From contig CAUDNR010001293.1 of the NCBI GenBank assembly GCA_958430865.1, positions 1,299 through 11,888 on the forward strand: DNA of 10,590 nt, read 5' to 3'. A program made the position numbers and the translations under genes. Under the pieces are notes generated by a model that saw only the letters and a list, made by a program, of their open reading frames with translations, made no database searches and was not told where the DNA came from. Positions 1 to 7,048 of this stretch are shown piece by piece (within the stretch, counting starts at the first letter, position 1; each line of letters starts with the position of its first letter). The stretch is from Entrophospora sp. SA101 (Eukaryota > Glomeromycota > Glomeromycetes > Entrophosporales > Entrophosporaceae).

Positions 1-483
1 ATTAAAAAAAAAATAAAAGAATGAAAAAATTCTCGTATATTGATCGAATTGTTGGTGTGATTGTTGTTGTTGTGATTGCCGTAAAGACCGAATTTCTTGT
101 TGTTGTAAGTTAAGTTGCTCTCGAATTGGTGGTTGTCGTTGTCTAACTATGGTTCATTTTTCCTTAAAGAATTGAATTGTGATCAATAATCTTTTCTTTA
201 ACTTCCTTAATATTGTCCAGGATATATTTTAATAATTGTCATGACCCTTTAATTAAAGCTACTTTTGACTAGCTGGAATTTGTTTTGTTAATAAAAAAAT
301 TTTGGTTGCAAGAGTGGTTGTAGGAATGGGAGTAGGGATGGGAGTAGGGGTTGGAATAAGCGGGACAAGTTGTGGTGGTTCAGGAGACGGAGTAAGTTGT
401 TGTAATTGTTGTTGCATTAAAAATGCAAATGTATTATTATTGTTGTTATTATTGATATTATTGTTGTTGTTGTTGTTGCTCAT
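1..483 (-). pseudogene. Decayed Asn/Gln/Pro-rich protein gene, 3' end off the window
   Basis: The likely start is the ATG at 483-481 (MSNNNN). A longer in-frame start at 546 adds only AT-rich leader. From 483 the frame reads poly-Asn, then QQQLQQL, then a Pro/Thr-rich repeat (PTPTPIPTPIP), then TKIFLLTKQIPASQK and a TAG at 261-259. One frame over, reading continues as KVALIKGS, a TGA (241-239), then QLLKYILDNIKEVKEKI (238-164), which looks like amphipathic helix. After another frame change a Gln-rich stretch (REQLNLQQQEIRSLRQSQ) stays open from 153 to the window edge. No GT-AG pair joins these pieces well, so I read them as one gene broken by small indels and stops. Cellular role is not recognisable. 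Alternatively the pieces are exons with introns I cannot place. Residues up to the TAG lie in the 1180-bp repeat; the rest is unique to this copy. Confidence 0.45.
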
Positions 484-748
484 TTTATTTATATATATAT
501 AAATTTTTAATTTTTTTAATTTTGATAAAATGTTAGTATAGCTCAAGTCAAAATTTTTTCTTTGATATTCTAAAATTTTCCAGGTTTTGCTTATAGTGGT
601 CAGGTTTAGATGACTTGAGCTGTGTTAGATTAAAAAATTTACAAGTTTTAAATATTAAATTAAAATAAAACTCTTTAAAAAGAATCCTGAAAATTACAAG
701 AAAACTGTTATAAGGATCGAATTTTATTACTAAACTAAAATCCACTAA

Positions 749-840
749 TTCCTTTTTTTGCTTTGTAACTGTATGCGAGATGAAAAAAAACTTGTAAAAC
801 ATATTTTTGCCATGTTATAAGTTGCCATATCAACAGACAG
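749..840 (+). repeat. Internal degenerate repeat, unit 1
   Basis: This unit shares CTTTGTAACTGTATGC, then AAAAAAAACTTGTAAAA, TTTTTGCCAT and ATCAACAG-CAG in the same order with unit 2 at 889-984. The two units are related by substitutions and small indels, so this is an older duplication inside the 1180-bp block. The same pair recurs at 5742-5833 and 5882-5977 in copy 2. Confidence 0.8.
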
Positions 841-888
841 ACACGGCAAAAGACTAATTCGCAATCAGACTTGTAATAATTAATTAAG

Positions 889-984
889 GATTCCTTGTTT
901 TTTTTCTTTGTAACTGTATGCAAGATAAAAAAAAACTTGTAAAAAACATTCTTTTTGCCATAATTGATAAAAATCAACAGGCAG
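889..984 (+). repeat. Internal degenerate repeat, unit 2
   Basis: This is the partner of 749-840. On the plus strand it opens a frame beginning MQDKKKLVKNILFAI at 918. The first unit reads a similar KLVK-I-FA string but breaks early. This hints that a short coding exon may once have been duplicated, but there is no family match to support it. Confidence 0.75.
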
Positions 985-1406
985 ATATGGTAGATGACTC
1001 GTTTTTAAATAATTTGTTTAACAGAATAAATTACTTTTTTATGTCGAATGAGATTTTTCCATTAACAAATAAAGATAATTTATATTGTAATGTTTATTTA
1101 AACATTTTTCATATCTAATTCAAATAACGCGTGTGACAAAAATTTGTTACAGTTGGTTAAATTTCAATCATTGGGGTATTTTAATACTAACTGATACATC
1201 AAATGATATTAATATTTATATCATTATAATGATCCTTGATGGTTGTGTGTAGCAACGATTTTTTCCAACGATTTTTATTGCATTTTTATATAATTAATAA
1301 TTAATTAATATGTTTACCTCTACAACATCCATACTAATATGAACAAATTATTAATTATCATAATTACAAAGCAATTATCTAATATTACCCTCTTCTCCAA
1401 TATTTG

Positions 1407-1439
1407 TGAATGTTAATTATATAAGATAATTAACATTCA
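1407..1439. repeat. 33-bp perfect palindrome ending repeat copy 1
   Basis: Arm TGAATGTTAATTAT (1407-1420), spacer ATAAG, then the exact reverse complement ATAATTAACATTCA (1426-1439). The last palindrome base is the last base shared by the two 1180-bp copies. It could form a 14-bp stem or a cruciform. Confidence 0.9.
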
Positions 1440-1511
1440 GTGATGATAAGCGTAAATACCAATCAATCATTGTATATAAATCATTATAACTATATTAATA
1501 ATTAATTTTGG

Positions 1512-1712
1512 TTGATGAATGAATACTATTATAATAATCTTGACATTGATATTGGTGATGGCGTCGAGGACGATGAATCATTCTATGATGATGGAAGAAA
1601 AAGAAAAAAAGTAAAGAGAAGCGTACCAAAGAAGATAAAAGTCAAGAATATACCAATGATTATTCTTTATTTGTTGTTGATATTTATGATGTTATTTTAT
1701 GGTGATGATTGA
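1512..1712 (+). CDS. Hypothetical small protein, acidic then basic then hydrophobic
   Basis: This is a 66-residue frame starting MMNEYYYNN. Roughly residues 12-27 are acidic (DIDIGDGVEDDESFYDD), residues 29-45 are strongly basic (RKRKKVKRSVPKKIKVK, nuclear-localisation-like), and residues 48-63 are hydrophobic (PMIILYLLLIFMMLFY), which would suit a tail anchor. An adjacent frame is also open over the 3' half (KEDKSQEYTNDYSLFVVDIY), so a frameshift or a missed intron is possible and the hydrophobic tail may be an artefact. It starts 72 bp right of repeat copy 1. I do not recognise the family, and it may not be a gene. Confidence 0.3.
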   Translation: MMNEYYYNNLDIDIGDGVEDDESFYDDGRKRKKVKRSVPKKIKVKNIPMIILYLLLIFMMLFYGDD

Positions 1713-1772
1713 AATTATAATTAAATATGTATTTTTTTACTAACATTCATAGAAAATTAATTTATAATAATA

Positions 1773-1880
1773 TTTTTTTGTAAATAGTAAATTTTTTTGG
1801 TAAAATTTTATAATATATTAATAATTGAATAATTATATTTTTTTTTGTAAATAGTAAATTTTTTTGGTAAAATTTTATAA
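1773..1880 (+). repeat. Two 41-bp direct repeats, 67-bp period
   Basis: The segment beginning TTTTTTTGTAAATAG and ending GGTAAAATTTTATAA occurs at 1773-1813 and again, identically, at 1840-1880, separated by 26 bp of AT-rich sequence. No gene is seen from 1713 to 2249. Besides this repeat the stretch holds a tract near 2172-2209 built from ATCAACATCAAT-type units. Confidence 0.85.
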
Positions 1881-2249
1881 ATTATATTTACCAAATGTGT
1901 AATGGTCTTTTATTCCTAATTGAAATTTTGATTTTTTACTTTTATTGAACTTTGAATAAAAAATGACTGAAAAGAGAAGCAGAGTAACTAATTATTGAAG
2001 GAAAATATACAGTAATAATAAGGTTTTTTTTGAATATTTTTTTTATTAGTAATGAATGTGATTTTAAAATACCTATATACGTGAAGCGTTCTAAAAGAAA
2101 AAATATTAATTTATAGTACAAACTATTAGACTAATTTTTCTCTTATTAACGTGCAAGGAAAGAAATAATAAATCAACATCAATATCAACATCAATATCGA
2201 TATCATCAACTACAACATTAATTATTATTATAATTATTAAATCATACAT

Positions 2250-3410
2250 AGTACTGGGACATCAAAGATTATACCTTTTTTTTGCTATCAATTCTTAATC
2301 ACTGATGATTAATTCTGTTGGCAAGATGTGAGAATTGATTGAATGAAATGAAATCTTTGATATTAGCAAATAATCCATCGGTCAAAGCACACACTTGTAC
2401 AATTGATATCCAGAATAAATGATGGGATAGATGAAAAGGTAACATATCCTTTGAAGAATTTAGATATTGATGTTTTAGTCAATAATGAATTTACTATATA
2501 TTACTATTGAGTGTGGCGATGGCAATGAATATAGGAAAATTATTAATTAATTTGATTAATATATAGGCTGGTTTAGTAATCGGGTTTGATCCATTAGAAA
2601 AAATTTCTCAAAAGGTATAGAAACAATCATTAATACAAATATCAACGGACCTTTATATGTGACTCAAGTTGTACTTTCAATAATGAAAAGGTATGATAAT
2701 ATCAATATTTAAAGCATCCTGGTAATTAATTAATTTTAATATATATGTCATGTATGTATTGTATAATTAAAACAGGGAATGAATAGTCATAGATATGGTA
2801 ATACTGTTGTATATGCAGCTATAAAATTTGCAATAGAAGAAACCACAAAGCATATTGTTTATATACTATTTATTCTAAAAGGAAGTAATATTTATCAAAA
2901 AATGTTAGTTCTATTTGTAAATAAACCTCGAGTAGTAAAATTAATCAGACCAGGTAATCTTTACAATTCTTCTTGATACACTCAATATCATCATTTATAC
3001 TATTTTAGAAGAAGGGAAAACAAACAAATCTCTTTTATTAAACAATTAGATAAATAAATAATTGATTGATTGATCGATTAATTAATTGATTAATAATTCA
3101 TTTATTAGGAGTTGTTGAGGCAGGATTTGCATTAGTTAGAACTCGAGGCAACAATCAATTTTCAAAACTTTATTATAAAGGATTTTGATCCATTACCATC
3201 AAAAGATATTGGTAAAATATAATTAATTATTCACTAATGATCATATATCATTTATTATTATTAGAAGATATATTAATCCCATTTTTTATTATTTGATATA
3301 GCTGAATGTATAATTTATACTACTGCAAGACAAAAGATGTTGTAATGTCAATTTTGGAAGCTCTACCAAATGCTCAAGCTGATATTGCAACTATCCATAG
3401 ATCAAAATAA
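2250..3410 (+). pseudogene. Short-chain dehydrogenase/reductase pseudogene (fungal YMR226C/YdfG-like)
   Basis: An NAD(P)-dependent SDR is readable across three frames: the TGTSK remnant of TGxxxGxG (about 2253), EMKSLILANNPSVKAHTCTI, LDIDVLVNN|AGLVIGFDPLEKIS, GIETIINTNINGPLYVTQVV, catalytic YAAIK (2812-2826) followed by FAIEETTK, RPG|VVEAGFALVRTRG, DPLPSKDI|AECIIYTTARQK and LEALPNAQADIATIHRSK with a TAA at 3408-3410. Intron positions survive: 2691-2775 (GT-AG), 2954-3108 (GT-AG) and one between DI and AEC. The intron at 2487-2566 keeps its acceptor, but its donor reads GA instead of GT. The segment holding the catalytic serine, normally just before YxxxK, is missing. Stops lie near 2333, 2419 and 2784, and frames change near 2610, 3188 and 3340. 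Family members oxidise L-serine or 3-hydroxy acids in the cytosol; this copy cannot encode an active enzyme as read. Confidence 0.85.
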
Positions 3411-3659
3411 TGAATCTAATCTTATGAGTTCATTGGGTGATCGATAAATAAGAATGATGAATCTTAAAAATTGATTATTTAGATTATTAAAAAAGAATTT
3501 ATTATTTATTATTTATTTATTTATTAAATAATAATTGGATTATATTTTTAAACCTGTTTTTATAAAAAAAAAAGAATTAAAGGTAAATTAATTAACGTGA
3601 AATGATATTTAATGTGTTTTAAACAATTTATAATTGCAATACAAACCTATAAAAAATTG

Positions 3660-3779
3660 TCATTTTTTTATGTTATTTTGTTTTGAATTGACAACAACAT
3701 AATGATAAGCAAAAATCATTGCTATCAATAACCCTCCCAAAGAATTGACTAAAATTGTTAGAGTAATGTCATCAATCAT
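3660..3779 (-). CDS. ost4: Oligosaccharyltransferase subunit Ost4
   Basis: This is a complete 39-residue ORF, ATG 3779-3777 and TGA 3662-3660. It begins MIDDITLTILVNSLGG, continues with a hydrophobic stretch (about residues 9-25), then YHYVVVN and a short polar Lys/Asn tail. Ost4 is a mini-protein of the ER oligosaccharyltransferase complex: one membrane helix that bridges the catalytic Stt3 and the Ost3/6 subunit for N-glycosylation. Yeast Ost4 is 36 residues, with an MI-D start, a Gly in the helix and a YH at the membrane exit, all matched here. The gene is intronless, intact and probably functional. It converges on the SDR pseudogene (250-bp gap). The region between the two (3411-3659) is AT-rich with no gene seen. 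The identification rests on length and motif layout. Confidence 0.85.
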   Translation of the reverse strand: MIDDITLTILVNSLGGLLIAMIFAYHYVVVNSKQNNIKK

Positions 3780-3889
3780 TGTTTTCTAATGATTAATTAT
3801 TAATAATTTGAGAAAAAATTTTTTAATAGTAACACAAAATTATTAATATAATTTTGTGGCGATAATAAACGAAAATTTTTTGGAATAGG

Positions 3890-3926
3890 ACCGTCCCTCA
3901 CGTGATTAATCATGATTACGCGCGAC
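3890..3926 (-). promoter_or_regulatory. Palindrome cluster upstream of ost4
   Basis: This is a compact, GC-richer island in AT-rich DNA, 111-147 bp upstream of the ost4 start. It holds CCGTCCCT, an E-box CACGTG (3899-3904), the palindrome TGATTAATCA (3903-3912) overlapping TAATCATGATTA (3907-3918), and CGCGCG (3919-3924). CACGTG is the classical site for basic helix-loop-helix factors in fungi. A promoter role for ost4 is inferred from position and orientation. Confidence 0.5.
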
Positions 3927-3971
3927 AGAAAAATTTAAAAATTGAACTTTTCAAAGTAACCAAACATCTAT

Positions 3972-4309
3972 TTATATTTCTTTTAAAACTAAATACAAAC
4001 GTCTATTTATATTTTTTTTCTTGAATAAATATTCTTTTCTACTTTCTATATCAGAATTAACTGTTGCATTATTATGCATTTCATTATAAATTTTAAATAC
4101 AAATTCCTTTCTTCCTTGTGATAATAGTTTAACATATGACATTATATAAAATAAATGTTTTTGGTGTTTTAATGAGTAGTTTTTTGAGATAAATGTTAAT
4201 TTATAATTTTTTTTTTCTATGCGGAGCATGTAACAAACAATTTTCTCGCAATATTATTTGTATATACATTTCCTAGTGATAATAATTCACGCTTTTTAAC
4301 CTTTTGTTA
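3972..4309 (-). pseudogene. Truncated kinase-family start cassette, copy B
   Basis: The start ATG is at 4142-4140, by match to the right-edge gene: MSYVKLLSQGRKEFVFKIYN aligns with MSFYKLLSLLTLGRRELVFK, then NEMHNNATVNSDIESRKEYLF follows. After EYLF the frame leaves the family sequence and stops at 3974-3972, so this copy lacks the CxxC/TWTSGN module and everything after it. Upstream, 4143-4309 matches the block before the right-edge gene: TAACAAAA, GTGAATTATTAT, AATATTG-GAG, AAAATTGTTTGTTACA, CCGCA and TTTTATATAATGTCAT at the start. The end carries an imperfect 19-bp direct repeat (AAATATAAATAGACGTTTG and AAATATAAATAGATGTTTG). As read it would encode 56 residues and is probably non-functional. 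Confidence 0.7.
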
Positions 4310-4341
4310 TAACGGGGGTTTTTTTGACAGTTAAATAGTTT

Positions 4342-4485
4342 ATGAAAATAAAAATTGCATCATTCCAAACTCTAGTGATTGATTCAACAATAAAAGAATT
4401 TCAGGATTTTTTTTGTTTACTATTTTCATCAATTTTAAAACTACAAACACCTGCACCTAAACTTGTCTATCTACTATATACGTGA
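4342..4485 (+). CDS. Unrecognised 47-residue open frame
   Basis: ATG 4342-4344 to TGA 4483-4485. The composition is balanced and protein-like (start MKIKIASFQTLVIDSTIKEF, later LKLQTPAPKLVYLLYT) rather than the Lys/Ile/Phe noise typical of this AT-rich DNA. A second frame stays open just after it (YVIVISRRPTPVMKKSLFL). With the frame at 4596-4829 it may be a relic of one gene, but no convincing splice pair joins them. It lies head-to-head with copy B, whose upstream block ends 33 bp away. No family is recognised. Confidence 0.25.
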   Translation: MKIKIASFQTLVIDSTIKEFQDFFCLLFSSILKLQTPAPKLVYLLYT

Positions 4486-4595
4486 TAGTTATTTCACGGA
4501 GACCAACGCCCGTAATGAAAAAAAGTTTATTTTTGCATAAAAGTCTTTTTTTTTGCTTATGATAAAAAATTACAAAGCATTTCTTTATTTACTAA

Positions 4596-4829
4596 AAATG
4601 CGTTAATAAAAAGCAAAGAGATCCCAAACAAGAATTTCAACCTATTTTTACTAATGCAAGTCTGCTCCTTTCCCAAAAAGTTTCCAAAAGTTTCGATTCT
4701 ATTTTACCAGTTGATTCTATTTCTCAAAGTATTTCAAATACCATTTCATCACAACAAGCATCATCTGAAATTTATAATTTTTATCATCAAAAAGCTATTG
4801 TTGCAAATACTGAAAAATCAAACATGTGA
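4596..4829 (+). CDS. Unrecognised Ser/Gln-rich coding fragment, no start seen
   Basis: The frame is open from a TAA at 4593-4595 to the TGA at 4827-4829, with no ATG except one just before the stop. It reads KQRDPKQEFQPIFTNASLLL, then SQKVSKSFDSILPVDSISQS, then SSQQASSEIYNFYHQKAI. Ser/Gln-rich, helix-compatible composition and lack of long Lys/Phe runs argue for past coding. An overlapping ATG-started frame (4654-4842, start MQVCSFPKKF) is hydrophobic and Lys-rich and looks like a shadow of this one. This is probably an internal exon or a decayed piece; the family is unknown. Confidence 0.35.
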   Translation, partial: KCVNKKQRDPKQEFQPIFTNASLLLSQKVSKSFDSILPVDSISQSISNTISSQQASSEIYNFYHQKAIVANTEKSNM

Positions 4830-5110
4830 ATGTTATGTATGATAATATTGTAGAAATTCAATGATTCGAAACAACTTCAGGTCCTTTCTTGAAAGAGCAG
4901 AGGAAAATAAACACACAATTTACATTCTAACAAAATAAACCTGTAATAGTATCATTATTTTAAATAAATTGGTCCTTAAAAATTATTAATAAAAATGAAA
5001 GTGTTGTTTTTATTTTCTTTGCTTAAAGCACTTTTTGTGAAAGTGACAGTACACAACATATTGGTAAAATGGCAACAATTGTGAAGCTTTTGCAAAAGGC
5101 CATGTTTTGT
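4830..5110. other. AT-rich intergenic stretch, no convincing gene
   Basis: Only a 29-residue frame is seen (4995-5084, start MKVLFLFSLLKALF, signal-peptide-like by composition), which is too short and too isolated to call. No RNA gene or long repeat is recognised. Confidence 0.4.
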
Positions 5111-5476
5111 TTACTTTAGTGGATATGTAAAGGTCACAATTAATGTTTGGTTGGTTAGTCTAAAGATTAATTGGAAATATTGGTAATTATTGCAATGAAC
5201 AATGAATATAAACAAGGGCACTGAAATAAATAAATCACAAGTGAATAAAAGATACTTTTGACTAGCTGGAATTTGTTTTGTTAATAAAAAAATTTTGGTT
5301 GCAAGAGTGGTTGTAGGAATGGGAGTAGGGATGGGAGTAGGGGTTGGAATAAGCGGGACAAGTTGTGGTGGTTCAGGAGACGGAGTAAGTTGTTGTAATT
5401 GTTGTTGCATTAAAAATGCAAATGTATTATTATTGTTGTTATTATTGATATTATTGTTGTTGTTGTTGTTGCTCAT
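5111..5476 (-). CDS. Chimeric open frame made by the duplication
   Basis: The first 74 residues (MSNNNN start at 5476-5474, Asn, Gln and Pro runs, ending IPASQK) are identical to the copy-1 Asn/Gln-rich start. At the repeat edge (5253) the copy-1 TAG is replaced by unrelated flanking sequence, and the frame stays open for another 47 residues with a hydrophobic stretch (LFISVPLFIFIVH) before stopping at 5113-5111. The tail has no resemblance to the copy-1 continuation, so it is probably accidental read-through rather than an evolved domain. The flank also has GTATCT then TTTATTTCAG 35 nt later, which would be short for an intron. Confidence 0.35.
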   Translation of the reverse strand: MSNNNNNNNINNNNNNNTFAFLMQQQLQQLTPSPEPPQLVPLIPTPTPIPTPIPTTTLATKIFLLTKQIPASQKYLLFTCDLFISVPLFIFIVHCNNYQYFQLIFRLTNQTLIVTFTYPLK

Positions 5477-6432
5477 TTTATTTATATATATATAAATTTT
5501 TAATTTTTTTAATTTTGATAAAATGTTAGTATAGCTCAAGTCAAAATTTTTTCTTTGATATTCTAAAATTTTCCAGGTTTTGCTTATAGTGGTCAGGTTT
5601 AGATGACTTGAGCTGTGTTAGATTAAAAAATTTACAAGTTTTAAATATTAAATTAAAATAAAACTCTTTAAAAAGAATCCTGAAAATTACAAGAAAACTG
5701 TTATAAGGATCGAATTTTATTACTAAACTAAAATCCACTAATTCCTTTTTTTGCTTTGTAACTGTATGCGAGATGAAAAAAAACTTGTAAAACATATTTT
5801 TGCCATGTTATAAGTTGCCATATCAACAGACAGACACGGCAAAAGACTAATTCGCAATCAGACTTGTAATAATTAATTAAGGATTCCTTGTTTTTTTTCT
5901 TTGTAACTGTATGCAAGATAAAAAAAAACTTGTAAAAAACATTCTTTTTGCCATAATTGATAAAAATCAACAGGCAGATATGGTAGATGACTCGTTTTTA
6001 AATAATTTGTTTAACAGAATAAATTACTTTTTTATGTCGAATGAGATTTTTCCATTAACAAATAAAGATAATTTATATTGTAATGTTTATTTAAACATTT
6101 TTCATATCTAATTCAAATAACGCGTGTGACAAAAATTTGTTACAGTTGGTTAAATTTCAATCATTGGGGTATTTTAATACTAACTGATACATCAAATGAT
6201 ATTAATATTTATATCATTATAATGATCCTTGATGGTTGTGTGTAGCAACGATTTTTTCCAACGATTTTTATTGCATTTTTATATAATTAATAATTAATTA
6301 ATATGTTTACCTCTACAACATCCATACTAATATGAACAAATTATTAATTATCATAATTACAAAGCAATTATCTAATATTACCCTCTTCTCCAATATTTGT
6401 GAATGTTAATTATATAAGATAATTAACATTCA
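5253..6432. repeat. 1180-bp direct repeat, copy 2
   Basis: This block matches 260-1439 base for base as far as I can follow, including the internal duplication (5742-5833, 5882-5977), the 11-bp inverted pair (5533-5543 and 5604-5614) and the terminal palindrome. The left flank is GTGAATAAAAGA and the right flank is TGATTCCTAT, both different from copy 1. No target-site duplication brackets either copy or the pair. Confidence 0.95.
6400..6432. repeat. 33-bp perfect palindrome ending repeat copy 2
   Basis: Same arms and ATAAG spacer as at 1407-1439. It again ends exactly at the limit of homology, here followed by TGATTCC. Confidence 0.9.
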
Positions 6433-6640
6433 TGATTCCTATCCAAAAAAAAAAAGTGCAGTATGTATATATAAAGTTGCTAAAAAACTATCCAAAAGTG
6501 CAATACATATATAAGAATTTTCCTTTTGCACATGCAGAAGCAAATGCTCCTGCGGAGAGCAAAAATTCTTTGAGAGCTTCGCCTTCTGCAGGATTCTCAA
6601 GACCATGCATTTTCCGCAAAGATACTTTAAAAAAATGATT
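6433..6640 (+). other. GC-richer repeat-like patch with short open frame
   Basis: Immediately right of copy 2, a segment TATCCAAAA...GTGCA-TA-TATATA-AAG occurs twice (6440-6476 and 6489-6515). It is followed at about 6530-6615 by clearly GC-richer sequence with nested inverted pairs: TGCAGAAG (6533-6540) with CTTCTGCA (6583-6590), and GAAGC (6537-6541) with GCTTC (6576-6580). A 68-residue frame (6432-6638) starts with the last base of the repeat and ends FAHAEANAPAESKNSLRASP, then SAGFSRPCIFRKDTLKK. The composition contrast suggests a fragment of a dispersed element; the frame may be incidental. Confidence 0.45.
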
Positions 6641-7048
6641 TATTATTATCATCTCTTAGTAATTTGTTACACTCTTATATTATCTAATCAAATAAATCAT
6701 ATAATTATGTATATGTCATTATTTACATTGTTCCGCATCCAACTATTATTTCTTTATTCTTCTTTCCAAATTAGAAAATAATTATCTAAAACTAAACTAA
6801 ATTTAGTGACGATCGTAGTAACTCGAATTCTTCACGAACATAGTGATAGTAAGGTATATACATGTTCTAAAAAAGAATAGAACACTACAACGAATAATTT
6901 TTTGGAGAAAATCTCTTCATTACATTAAAACTAGAAACCTATTTTACCAATTAATGAGTCTATTTTTTTAAAAGGTAGTACAGAAAATGACTTCTATACT
7001 TTTAAATATGCTAAAAATTTAAGAGGTCTTTAGACCGAACCAACTATA
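6641..7048. other. Intergenic stretch, nothing recognised
   Basis: No gene or RNA gene is seen. There are two short hairpin-capable sites: TGTTCTA (6863-6869) with TAGAACA (6878-6884), and GGTCT-TT-AGACC (about 7024-7035). Confidence 0.5.

Larger units (their letters stand above)
260..1439. repeat. 1180-bp direct repeat, copy 1
   Basis: This block recurs at 5253-6432 with a constant offset of 4993 and no substitution or indel that I could find by eye. Flanks differ immediately: ...AATTAAAGC on the left and GTGATGATAA on the right. It holds the start of the Asn/Gln-rich gene (minus strand, 260-483), an 11-bp inverted pair AGCTCAAGTCA / TGACTTGAGCT (540-550 and 611-621), an internal duplication (749-840 and 889-984), a weak plus-strand open frame 918-1118 (starts MQDKKKLVKN, unrecognised), and a terminal palindrome. 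From about 547 to 1439 I see no convincing gene. No transposase or reverse transcriptase is encoded. Confidence 0.95.

Noticed and set aside
302..502. Plus-strand Val/Gly- then Leu-rich ORF (also 5295-5495)
   Set aside because: It is the antisense of the Asn/Gln/Pro codon runs of the minus-strand frame.
548..977. Minus-strand ORFs 548-802 and 735-977 (and their copy-2 equivalents)
   Set aside because: Lys/Phe/Ile-rich with no domain; the HTVTK string they share comes from the internal DNA repeat read in reverse.
260..1439. The repeat as a Helitron with a 3' hairpin
   Set aside because: There is a hairpin at the 3' edge, but no TC start, no CTRR terminus and no A/T insertion site; the homology ends on the hairpin itself.
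2779..2976. Standalone 65-residue ORF
   Set aside because: It contains the SDR YAAIK motif and runs to the next intron; it is one exon of the SDR pseudogene, not a separate gene.
260..6432. The 1180-bp repeats as LTRs of a retrotransposon with a 3.8-kb interior
   Set aside because: The repeats do not begin with TG, no target-site duplication flanks the pair, no primer-binding or polypurine tract is evident, and the interior holds an SDR pseudogene and ost4 rather than gag/pol.
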